The notes under the pieces: model-generated
What the model was told of the DNA's origin: nothing
Databases searched by the model: none
What the model saw: the letters and a program-made list of their open reading frames with translations, nothing else
Origin: Savagea sp.
Lineage (GTDB): Bacteria > Bacillota > Bacilli > Bacillales_A > Planococcaceae
Reading direction: 5' to 3'
Length of the DNA: 12,566 bases
Assembly: GCA_030152585.1 (NCBI GenBank)
Contig: JASLJC010000024.1
Span: 1 to 12,566 of the forward strand
Program-made: the position numbers and the translations under genes
Part shown: piece by piece, positions 5,546-11,135 of the stretch
How positions within the stretch are numbered: position 1 is the first letter of the stretch
Layout: the number at the start of each line of letters is the position of its first letter

Positions 5546-7012
5546 ATGGATAAAAAATCAAAAGAACAACAACGAAGGCAATTAAAACCATCTTTATCCG
5601 CATCGAGTGTATTTGCAATAGCACTCGGTTCATCTGTCGGATGGGGGGCTTTTATTTTACCGGGAGATTGGATTCAAACAGCAGGTCCAATTGGCGCAAT
5701 GATAGGACTGTTCATCGGAGCGCTCGTCATGATGGTTATAGCATCGAGTTATGGTGTCATGATTCAGAAGTTCCCTGTATCAGGAGGAGGCTTTACATAT
5801 GCTTATATCGCGGGAGGTAAGATTTGGGCTTTTATCGCCGGATGGTTTTTATCCCTCGGTTACATTTCAATCGTGGCATTAAACGCTTCTGCATTTTCAC
5901 TATTGTTGAAATTTTTAGCTCCTGAATTTATGCACCAATATTATTTATATACAGTGGCAGGTTGGGACGTTTATTTACCAGAGGTAGTGATTGCCAGTAG
6001 TTTAATTATATTGTTTGCGGTTTTAAATACAGTTGGTACAGAATTGTCTGGTAAAATTCAATTCATCTTTAGTATTGCACTTGTACTCGGTGTTATTGTA
6101 CTTGGCGGAGTGACATTTGTATTAGGAGAGACTCCTTTTGCGAATATGCAACCGGTTTTTAATGAGTCGCAATCAATACTCGTATCAATTGTATTAATTT
6201 TAGCGATTGCTCCGTGGGCGTATGTAGGTTTCGATAATGTACCACAAGCAGCGGAAGAATTTGCATTTTCGCATAAAAAAGCGACCTGGTTGATGATTTT
6301 TTCACTCTTTTCAACGTTTATCGTATATGCAATTATGATCGGTGTTACGAGTTGGTCATTCCCATCATGGATGTTGCCAGAAAACAGCTTATGGTTAACC
6401 GGTGAACTCGTTTATGGAATGTTAGGGACTGCAGGTATTTATATACTCGCTGTAGCGATTATGATGGGTATCTTTACGGGATTGAACGGTTTCTATATGT
6501 CGTCAAGCCGTCTTTTATTTGCGATGGCGCGTGCTCGTGCATTACCTAATTTTTTCCGAACATTAACGAAGAAAAAGAAAACTCCTGTATGGGGAATTTG
6601 GTTCGTAACAATTATTGCTTTGCCAATGCCGTGGTTCGGTCGTCAAGCATTAGAATGGATTGTCGATATGAGTTCGCTCGGTGTGTCGGTTGCTTATTTC
6701 TTCGCAAGTTTAGCCGCTTTCAAAGTACTCGCTTGGCGTCAACATGCTCGAGGTCTTGAAATTGCGCCCGTACGAAAAGGACTTGCATTGTTCGGTATGA
6801 TGGCGAGTCTAATTTTTATCGGACTATTGCTCATACCTGCATCACCTGCTTCTCTTTCAACACCGTCATATGGACTTCTTCTCGGATGGATCGTATTAGG
6901 TATGATTTTTTATATCGCTATACGAAAACGATATAACTCGCTCACAGCAGAAGAGACGGAACATTATATTTTAGGTGAATCGATGCAAGAAAAAATTGAA
7001 AATAACAATTAA
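5546..7012 (+). CDS. APC-superfamily amino acid permease (488 aa)
   Basis: This cytoplasmic membrane transporter belongs to the amino acid-polyamine-organocation superfamily and has about 12 hydrophobic segments. The helix 1 signature GSSVGWGAFILPGDWI (28-43) contains the unwound glycine-rich segment that contacts the substrate amino and carboxyl groups in this fold. SGGGFTYAY (79-87) and PWAYVGFDNVPQAAEEF (223-239) are also typical of the family. The substrate cannot be assigned. I choose ATG at 5546 because GAGG stands seven bases upstream. An in-frame GTG at 5495 would add 17 charged residues and has no good ribosome site. It is divergent from the YitT-like gene and followed by a long terminator hairpin shared with the converging EamA gene. 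Confidence 0.88.
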   Translation: MDKKSKEQQRRQLKPSLSASSVFAIALGSSVGWGAFILPGDWIQTAGPIGAMIGLFIGALVMMVIASSYGVMIQKFPVSGGGFTYAYIAGGKIWAFIAGWFLSLGYISIVALNASAFSLLLKFLAPEFMHQYYLYTVAGWDVYLPEVVIASSLIILFAVLNTVGTELSGKIQFIFSIALVLGVIVLGGVTFVLGETPFANMQPVFNESQSILVSIVLILAIAPWAYVGFDNVPQAAEEFAFSHKKATWLMIFSLFSTFIVYAIMIGVTSWSFPSWMLPENSLWLTGELVYGMLGTAGIYILAVAIMMGIFTGLNGFYMSSSRLLFAMARARALPNFFRTLTKKKKTPVWGIWFVTIIALPMPWFGRQALEWIVDMSSLGVSVAYFFASLAAFKVLAWRQHARGLEIAPVRKGLALFGMMASLIFIGLLLIPASPASLSTPSYGLLLGWIVLGMIFYIAIRKRYNSLTAEETEHYILGESMQEKIENNN

Positions 7013-7028
7013 AAGTAAAGTATAAGTT

Positions 7029-7078
7029 AAAAAAGGTGCTCCGGTTGACATGAAAGATTCAATCGGTGCACCTTTTTA
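7029..7078. terminator. Shared bidirectional terminator between APC and EamA genes
   Basis: A long stem has outer arms AAAAAGGTGC (7030-7039) and GCACCTTTTT (7068-7077). After a T/T mismatch, inner arms CCGGTTGA and TCAATCGG continue around a 10-nt loop. T runs follow on both strands, so it can end the two converging genes (stops at 7012 and 7083). Confidence 0.9.
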
Positions 7079-7082
7079 TGAT

Positions 7083-7955
7083 TTAGACAATGGGCTTTCG
7101 TCCGCGCGAAAATGGTTTTACTTCCGCAAATACGATGGCTATGAAAATAAGTAACCCACCTGTTATCATACGTCCTGTTAAAATTTCATGCATAATAAGA
7201 ACAGAGAAAAGTGTACCGAAAAGTGCTTCGGTCGATAAAATAATGGCAGATTTTGTAGGGTTCGCGTATTGCATACCGACATTTTGGCAAACGTAAGCGA
7301 TAACGGTACAAAAAATAGCTAAGTATAAAATGACGTAAATCCCTTCTGTCGGGTAAGCAGTTGGAATTTCACCTAATAAAACGACAGCGAGTATACTTAA
7401 AAGTGTCGCCGTATAAAATTGAACGATCGTAAGCGCTAATGCATCTTCTGTTTTGACGAACATATTCGTATAAAAAATGTCGAAGGCAAAAGCAACCGCA
7501 CAAAGAAGAGATAATGTATCGCCAAAGTTTAATGTGAGTGTATCTTGTAAAGAAAGTAAAGCAATACCTGCAAGTGAAATACCTGCTGCGATAAATTCGA
7601 ATCGGTCGATCCGTCGTTTATAAATAATAAGTGCAATAATCGGTACGATGACAACAGTCGTTGCCGTTAAAAAAGCATTTTTAGACGGTGTCGTATATTC
7701 GAGTCCCCACGTTTGTAAGGTGAATCCTGTAAAAAGAAACAAACCTAATACAGCACCTTTCCATAAAACGGTTCGTGTAATATGTTGTAATTTTTTATAA
7801 AAAATAATACTTAAAATGATTGATGCAACAATGAAACGGCCGGCCATCAGTTGAAAAACAGTCCAATATTTTAAACCGATCGCCATTCCAACGAAACCGC
7901 TTCCCCACATAATAGCGGTTACGAGCATCATAAGTTCTCCCTTGTATTTTTTCAT
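7083..7955 (-). CDS. DMT-superfamily permease with two EamA domains (290 aa)
   Basis: This ten-helix membrane protein of the drug/metabolite transporter superfamily has two tandem EamA repeats (about residues 5-140 and 147-280). The repeat signatures are AIMWGSGFVGM (14-24), near LMAGRFIVAS (36-45), in the first half, and TKSAIILSTEALFGTLFSV in the second. At 290 residues the length is typical. Members export amino acids, nucleosides or other metabolites; the substrate cannot be read here. The start ATG follows GAAGGG by about five bases. The ribosome site partly overlaps a small palindrome (TTCTT/AAGAA) and is preceded by a long imperfect hairpin (7978-8020), so translation or transcription may be controlled in the leader. 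Confidence 0.88.
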   Translation of the reverse strand: MKKYKGELMMLVTAIMWGSGFVGMAIGLKYWTVFQLMAGRFIVASIILSIIFYKKLQHITRTVLWKGAVLGLFLFTGFTLQTWGLEYTTPSKNAFLTATTVVIVPIIALIIYKRRIDRFEFIAAGISLAGIALLSLQDTLTLNFGDTLSLLCAVAFAFDIFYTNMFVKTEDALALTIVQFYTATLLSILAVVLLGEIPTAYPTEGIYVILYLAIFCTVIAYVCQNVGMQYANPTKSAIILSTEALFGTLFSVLIMHEILTGRMITGGLLIFIAIVFAEVKPFSRGRKPIV

Positions 7956-7977
7956 AATGTCCCTTCTTTATAAGAAA

Positions 7978-8020
7978 GTGCGTACAATCCCTACTCTTTT
8001 AGGCTAGGGGATGTAAGCAC
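7978..8020 (-). promoter_or_regulatory. Long imperfect hairpin or operator upstream of the EamA gene
   Basis: GTGCGTAC (7978-7985) pairs with GTAAGCAC (8013-8020) with one mismatch. ATCCCTA (7987-7993) then pairs with TAGGGGAT (8005-8012), with one bulged base on each side and an 11-nt loop. On the minus strand the stem is followed by TTTCTTATAAAG and then the GAAGGG ribosome site. It could be a leader hairpin, a repressor operator, or an end hairpin of the adjacent IS relic. Confidence 0.45.
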
Positions 8021-8179
8021 TAACTATCTTGTATTAGAATGTACTTTTGGATACTTGAGATATTTACAAACAAAAGCTTGTTATGTTTTTCAGGAACGTA
8101 CTTCATTACTTCGCCAAGCCTTTGCGAATGAGTTCATAAACTGTAACAGAAAAATGTTTGATATTCTTCGATTCTTACA

Positions 8180-8570
8180 ACTAAATCAACAGAAAAATTG
8201 ATTTAGTTCGGTATACGTTTAAAGTGTATACTGAAAGAGGTTGGAAATCAATGTTAGTGAATGAAGTATAAAATTTCGTATCTACCTAAACAAAGAACAA
8301 GAAACATTCATCGCCAAGACGATTAGATGTTCTCGTTTGTCTTTAATTATTTTTTTAGTAAAGTGGAATGATACATATAGAAAAACGGGAAAAGATCTTA
8401 CTAATCACTCTTGTTCTTCCGAATGAATGCAGTTAAAAAATCTTGCAGATTCGTATTTGTGATTTTTCAAGAAACAAAATAAAGCGCCACGTTTCAAATC
8501 TAAAAAGGATAAATTACAAATTTATATAATTGAGCATATAAACGGTAATGTTGTCATTTGGATAAAGCAA
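8180..8570 (+). mobile_element. Relic of an IS200/IS605-type (tnpB) insertion sequence
   Basis: The remnant has two hairpins followed by a broken tnpB. The first hairpin has 10-bp arms ACTAAATCAA/TTGATTTAGT around 8 nt. The second, TCGGTATAC/GTATACTGA, has a 9-nt loop and one G-U pair. Subterminal hairpins at the left end are a hallmark of this family, whose elements move as single strands. There is no tnpA and no right end with its omega-RNA region, so it cannot be active. The exact ends cannot be set because these elements make no target duplication. Confidence 0.6.
8251..8570 (+). pseudogene. tnpB: tnpB pseudogene (OrfB, IS200/IS605 family), N-terminal fragment
   Basis: The decayed frames give fragments typical of TnpB: MLVNEV, then KFRIYLNKEQETFIAKT, KWNDTYRKTGK and FFKKQNKAPRFKSKKDK. 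A GAGG site precedes the ATG at 8251. One base is lost near 8269, making TAA at 8269-8271. A lost T and a gained T within about 8325-8355 cancel each other (CSR-FVFNYFL is garbled). Stops TGA occur at 8424-8426 and 8460-8462. About 25 codons seem deleted between CSSE and the ...LKNLADSY segment. Similarity fades near 8560, so the RuvC nuclease part is absent. TnpB is an RNA-guided nuclease related to Cas12; this copy is dead. Confidence 0.8.
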
Positions 8571-8643
8571 TCCGACGGTGCATCAACGGTAGAACGAGTA
8601 AATGAGATGCGATACGAAAAAAAGAAAATAGATACGTTCTATG

Positions 8644-9240
8644 TTAACGAAGTATGTGTAATAACCAATCGGCTACATAAGTCTCTAAAAAAGCTGCGAT
8701 AATAATAGTAGGTAAAACGAATAAAAAATAGATGATTACTGTTTGCTGAAGCGTTTTTAAAAAAGGTAATGAAACATAGTGTGATTTTTTGAAAAGCCGG
8801 ATGAAATAGTCTCGGATGGATCGATTGAATAAATAAAGTATACTTGCTAAAAGTGCAAAACCTAAAAATTCCACGAGGAAATGAGGAATCGATGCGAGTA
8901 AAACAGGTATTGCCTTTGTCATTGGAAAGTGCAATAAAAATCCGATAACAATGCCAAATGAAATGCTAGAAGCGATGATGTTTAAGGCATATAGAAAAGG
9001 AATCGGAATTAAAGCGAGTAAAAACATTTGAAACGGAACGTAAATTCCATTATTTTCGATATAAGCGAGCATTTTGGCAAATCCTTCTGCTCGTGTAATT
9101 GATTCTCCTGTTTTTGGTAAAGCGTCAATTGTAGGATTGGCAATATATGTAATCGTGGCGGACAGAAAGACGATAACAATACCAAACATAAGAAAATACA
9201 ATGTGCGTTGTAAAAATGAACGATTAATAATATTTGTCAT
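8644..9240 (-). CDS. SpoIIM-family (DUF95) membrane protein (198 aa)
   Basis: This hydrophobic protein has about five transmembrane segments and ends in the family's conserved IAAFLETYVADW (181-192). Both its length and its ending match stage II sporulation protein M-like proteins. True SpoIIM is part of the SpoIIDMP peptidoglycan-remodelling complex in engulfment. Many relatives outside that operon, in spore-formers and others, have unknown roles. No spoIID or spoIIP is near, so this is more likely a paralogue than SpoIIM itself. The start ATG is preceded by AAGGAG at nine bases. No convincing terminator is seen after the stop at 8644; only a weak imperfect stem overlaps it. The relic IS lies directly downstream. 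Confidence 0.75.
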   Translation of the reverse strand: MTNIINRSFLQRTLYFLMFGIVIVFLSATITYIANPTIDALPKTGESITRAEGFAKMLAYIENNGIYVPFQMFLLALIPIPFLYALNIIASSISFGIVIGFLLHFPMTKAIPVLLASIPHFLVEFLGFALLASILYLFNRSIRDYFIRLFKKSHYVSLPFLKTLQQTVIIYFLFVLPTIIIAAFLETYVADWLLHILR

Positions 9241-9271
9241 ATAGAGGAACTCCTTTTTTTATAGTGATAAA

Positions 9272-9277
9272 AGTATA
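9272..9277 (-). promoter_or_regulatory. Probable -10 element of the SpoIIM-family gene
   Basis: On the minus strand TATACT (9277-9272) lies about 32 bases before the start codon. A -35 is poorly matched (TTTACA at 19 bases or TTACAC at 18), so the assignment rests on the -10 and its position. Confidence 0.4.
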
Positions 9278-9373
9278 ACGTATTTGCCTTTTATTGTGTA
9301 AAAAGAATGAAAAATAAGGTCATTCGTTCAAAAAAGTAAAAATAAAATGATAGTGAAGAAAGGAAGGTTATAA

Positions 9374-9868
9374 ATGAATTACGATTTTTGGGAACGAAGT
9401 GAGTATGCAACAAAAACGTATGTCGCACCATTTCCGACAAAAGATGAGATTAAAACGATTGAAACGACATTAGGTTATGTATTGCCCGCTGCTTATATAT
9501 CGCTCATGCGAACACAAAATGGGGGGATTCCGAAGCGACCGATTTGTCCGACGAGTACTCCGACGTCGTGGGCAGATGATCATATTGAAATAAGTGGATT
9601 TTTCCCTATATCTTCGACACATATGTACGGACTTATAGGAGAAATGGGCACCGCTTTTTGGGAATCAGAATGGGGATATCCTTCGATTGGTATTGCGATT
9701 GCGGACTGTCCATCAGGAGGACACGATCTCATTTACCTTGATTACCGAAAGTGTGGTGCAGCAGGTGAACCTTCTGTCGTACATATCGATGTAGAATGTG
9801 AACAAGAAACAGAGCTTGCTTCTAATTTTGAGGAATTTGTTCAGAAATTAAAAAATGAAGAAGTGTAA
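9374..9868 (+). CDS. SMI1/KNR4 (SUKH) family protein (164 aa)
   Basis: This is a soluble SUKH-fold protein. The family motif LPAAYISLMRTQNGG (37-51) is clear. So is the IGIAIADCPSGGHDLIYLDY core (105-124), followed by GEPSVVHID (131-139). In bacteria this superfamily consists largely of immunity proteins that neutralise nuclease and other toxins of contact-dependent or polymorphic toxin systems; some members are general scaffolds. No toxin is visible in the window, so it would be an orphan immunity gene or have another role. The start ATG follows GGAAGG by six bases. A weak terminator-like hairpin comes after it, so it is probably not co-transcribed with the next gene. Confidence 0.85.
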   Translation: MNYDFWERSEYATKTYVAPFPTKDEIKTIETTLGYVLPAAYISLMRTQNGGIPKRPICPTSTPTSWADDHIEISGFFPISSTHMYGLIGEMGTAFWESEWGYPSIGIAIADCPSGGHDLIYLDYRKCGAAGEPSVVHIDVECEQETELASNFEEFVQKLKNEEV

Positions 9869-9883
9869 AAAAATGTATAAAAA

Positions 9884-9933
9884 AGATAATTTTCAAATAT
9901 ACTCTAAATATTAGGTGAATTATCTGATTTTTT
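9884..9933 (+). terminator. Weak terminator after the SUKH gene
   Basis: AGATAATT (9884-9891) pairs with AATTATCT (9918-9925), and an inner AATAT/ATATT stem continues the hairpin. Six Ts follow at 9928-9933. The stem is nearly all A-T, so termination may be partial. Confidence 0.5.
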
Positions 9934-9946
9934 CGAGAAAACAAGG

Positions 9947-9952
9947 TATAAT
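9947..9952 (+). promoter_or_regulatory. -10 element ahead of the coiled-coil protein gene
   Basis: A perfect TATAAT lies 24 bases before the ATG. Transcription from it would start almost at the AAAGGAGAG ribosome site (9961-9969), giving a very short leader. The -35 region (around 9924-9929) is weak and falls inside the preceding terminator hairpin. Confidence 0.4.
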
Positions 9953-9975
9953 ATGAAAGGAAAGGAGAGATTATT

Positions 9976-10758
9976 ATGAATATTCAATGGAATATACACT
10001 CACCGTCGTCATCTTTTTTCGGGTACGTCAAGACGGAAAATCTATACGCAGCAGTTTCAAACGATGCGGATAAGCATCGCAAAACGATTCAGTTGTCGAG
10101 TGAAGCGCGCCAACGGTTGACACCACAAGCGGAGCAAAATCAGCAAGAAGCGATCGAACGATTAATGGAACGGAAACAAGAACTCATGGATGCCAAAAGT
10201 CGTTTTCGTGAACGAGCACTCGAAGCGGGTCAATCACTCGACGATATCCAATATAAACTGGAGCATTTTGATGAACAAATTGAAAATGTCAACGAATGGA
10301 TTATGGCTATTCAGCAAGCAGAAATGGAAAAACGGAAGCGTGAAAAAGAAGAAGAGATGGAAGAACGTACGCAACGTGCGACGGACGATGACGTATTGAA
10401 ATATACACAATTACTTCGACAATTTGAACATACTCGTTCAATCGAACGCGTAAAGTCGCTCGTTCAGCAAGATTTGAAATATGCAAAGCAAGCAGTTGAA
10501 CGAGACGAAGCTCGTGGCGGTCTAATAGACGATCCGCTCGCAAAAGTTGGTGCAACAGATGCACAAAAAGAAAAAGTCGTGGACTTAACGAAACGACTCG
10601 ATCAATTGACGACAGCATCAGAGCGCTCAATAGGGACGGCTTATAAAGGGCTCATCGCATTACAAGAAAGTCAAACAGAAGAACAAGATCAAACGATAGA
10701 TAAAACCGAACGAGAAAAACAAAACGAACGGACACAACCGGTCGATCACGTTGAATAA
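9976..10758 (+). CDS. Coiled-coil protein of unknown function (260 aa)
   Basis: I do not recognise this protein. It is soluble and highly charged, with no membrane segment or signal peptide. A short hydrophobic N-terminal stretch (residues 1-25) leads into QLSSEARQRL (39-48). A long helical, coiled-coil-like region at about 50-135 ends in a run of K, R and E residues (118-134). A second helical part (137-230) follows. The tail (231-260) is rich in E, Q, D, T and K and probably disordered. The start is supported by AAAGGAGAG six bases upstream, and a strong terminator follows immediately. It lies between a SUKH protein and cas3, but nothing in its sequence ties it to either. A structural or adaptor role is possible. 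Confidence 0.75.
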   Translation: MNIQWNIHSPSSSFFGYVKTENLYAAVSNDADKHRKTIQLSSEARQRLTPQAEQNQQEAIERLMERKQELMDAKSRFRERALEAGQSLDDIQYKLEHFDEQIENVNEWIMAIQQAEMEKRKREKEEEMEERTQRATDDDVLKYTQLLRQFEHTRSIERVKSLVQQDLKYAKQAVERDEARGGLIDDPLAKVGATDAQKEKVVDLTKRLDQLTTASERSIGTAYKGLIALQESQTEEQDQTIDKTEREKQNERTQPVDHVE

Positions 10759-11135
10759 AAAGTCGCACGCACAAGCGGGCGGCTTTTTTGTGTAGGATAA
10801 ACAGTAGATTGAACTACAAAAAAACAAATATAACATAACTCAATAGAAAAGGTAGGGGAAAAACACCTACATTTATACAGAAAAAGTGGTAAAATAAGTA
10901 ATAGATTCAGCCCTATCGATTTAAAATATTGAATAGGGTTAAAAAAGTTATCTACTTTGAGTTACTATTCGCTGAATTTATCAGCAGAAAGTCACGCTTT
11001 TAAGAATCCATTCAATCATTGTTGTGAGAGATTTCAATTCTTGCTACTAGGCTAACTTTTATTCAAAAGAATCCGTCTTGTTGCGTAGTCAATATCGTAC
11101 GGAAGTATGATAAATGATAAAAGAGGTGATTTTTA
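10759..11135. other. 377-bp region upstream of cas3
   Basis: After the terminator there is no gene and no CRISPR repeat. The region holds several short inverted repeats: GTAGG/CCTAC (about 10852-10875), CCCTAT/ATAGGG (about 10911-10939), ATTCAGC/GCTGAAT (about 10905 and 10970) and GCTGA/TCAGC (about 10970-10984). Promoter candidates are all weak: TTGAAC, 16 bases, TAACAT near 10809-10836; and TTGTGA, 17 bases, TACTAG near 11021-11049. The first would give cas3 a leader of about 300 bases. Confidence 0.6.
10760..10789 (+). terminator. Terminator of the coiled-coil protein gene
   Basis: AAGTCGC-A-CGC (10760-10770) pairs with GCG-G-GCGGCTT (10775-10785), with one mismatch and one G-U pair, around a 4-nt ACAA loop. 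Six Ts follow (10784-10789). The stem begins two bases after the stop codon. Confidence 0.9.

Larger units (their letters stand above)
7956..8643. other. 688-bp region without an intact gene
   Basis: From left to right this holds the EamA leader with its hairpin (7978-8020), a stretch of about 150 bases with no recognisable feature, two hairpins (8180-8207, 8208-8234), the decayed tnpB (8251 to about 8570), and about 70 unassigned bases before the SpoIIM-family stop codon. One plus-strand frame is open from about 7973 to 8200 but has no early start codon or ribosome site. Confidence 0.7.

Noticed and set aside
8062..8148. Short minus-strand frame beginning MKYVPEKHNK upstream of the EamA gene
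   Set aside because: Fewer than 35 codons, no Shine-Dalgarno site and no recognisable similarity.
7973..8200. Open plus-strand frame of about 75 codons upstream of the tnpB relic
   Set aside because: There is no ATG near its 5' end, no ribosome site, and no family resemblance. It overlaps the EamA leader and a hairpin, so it is probably chance.
8644..9240. Calling the gene true spoIIM of the engulfment complex
   Set aside because: Only family-level features are visible, and the usual sporulation neighbours are absent, so a paralogue is the safer call.
10307..10630. Minus-strand frame of 107 codons inside the coiled-coil protein gene
   Set aside because: This is a Leu/Arg/His-rich shadow of charged coiled-coil codons. 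The plus-strand gene has a proper ribosome site and terminator.
10790..11135. CRISPR repeats or a leader-end array before cas3
   Set aside because: I looked for regularly spaced copies of a 30-37 base repeat and saw none; only short inverted repeats are present.
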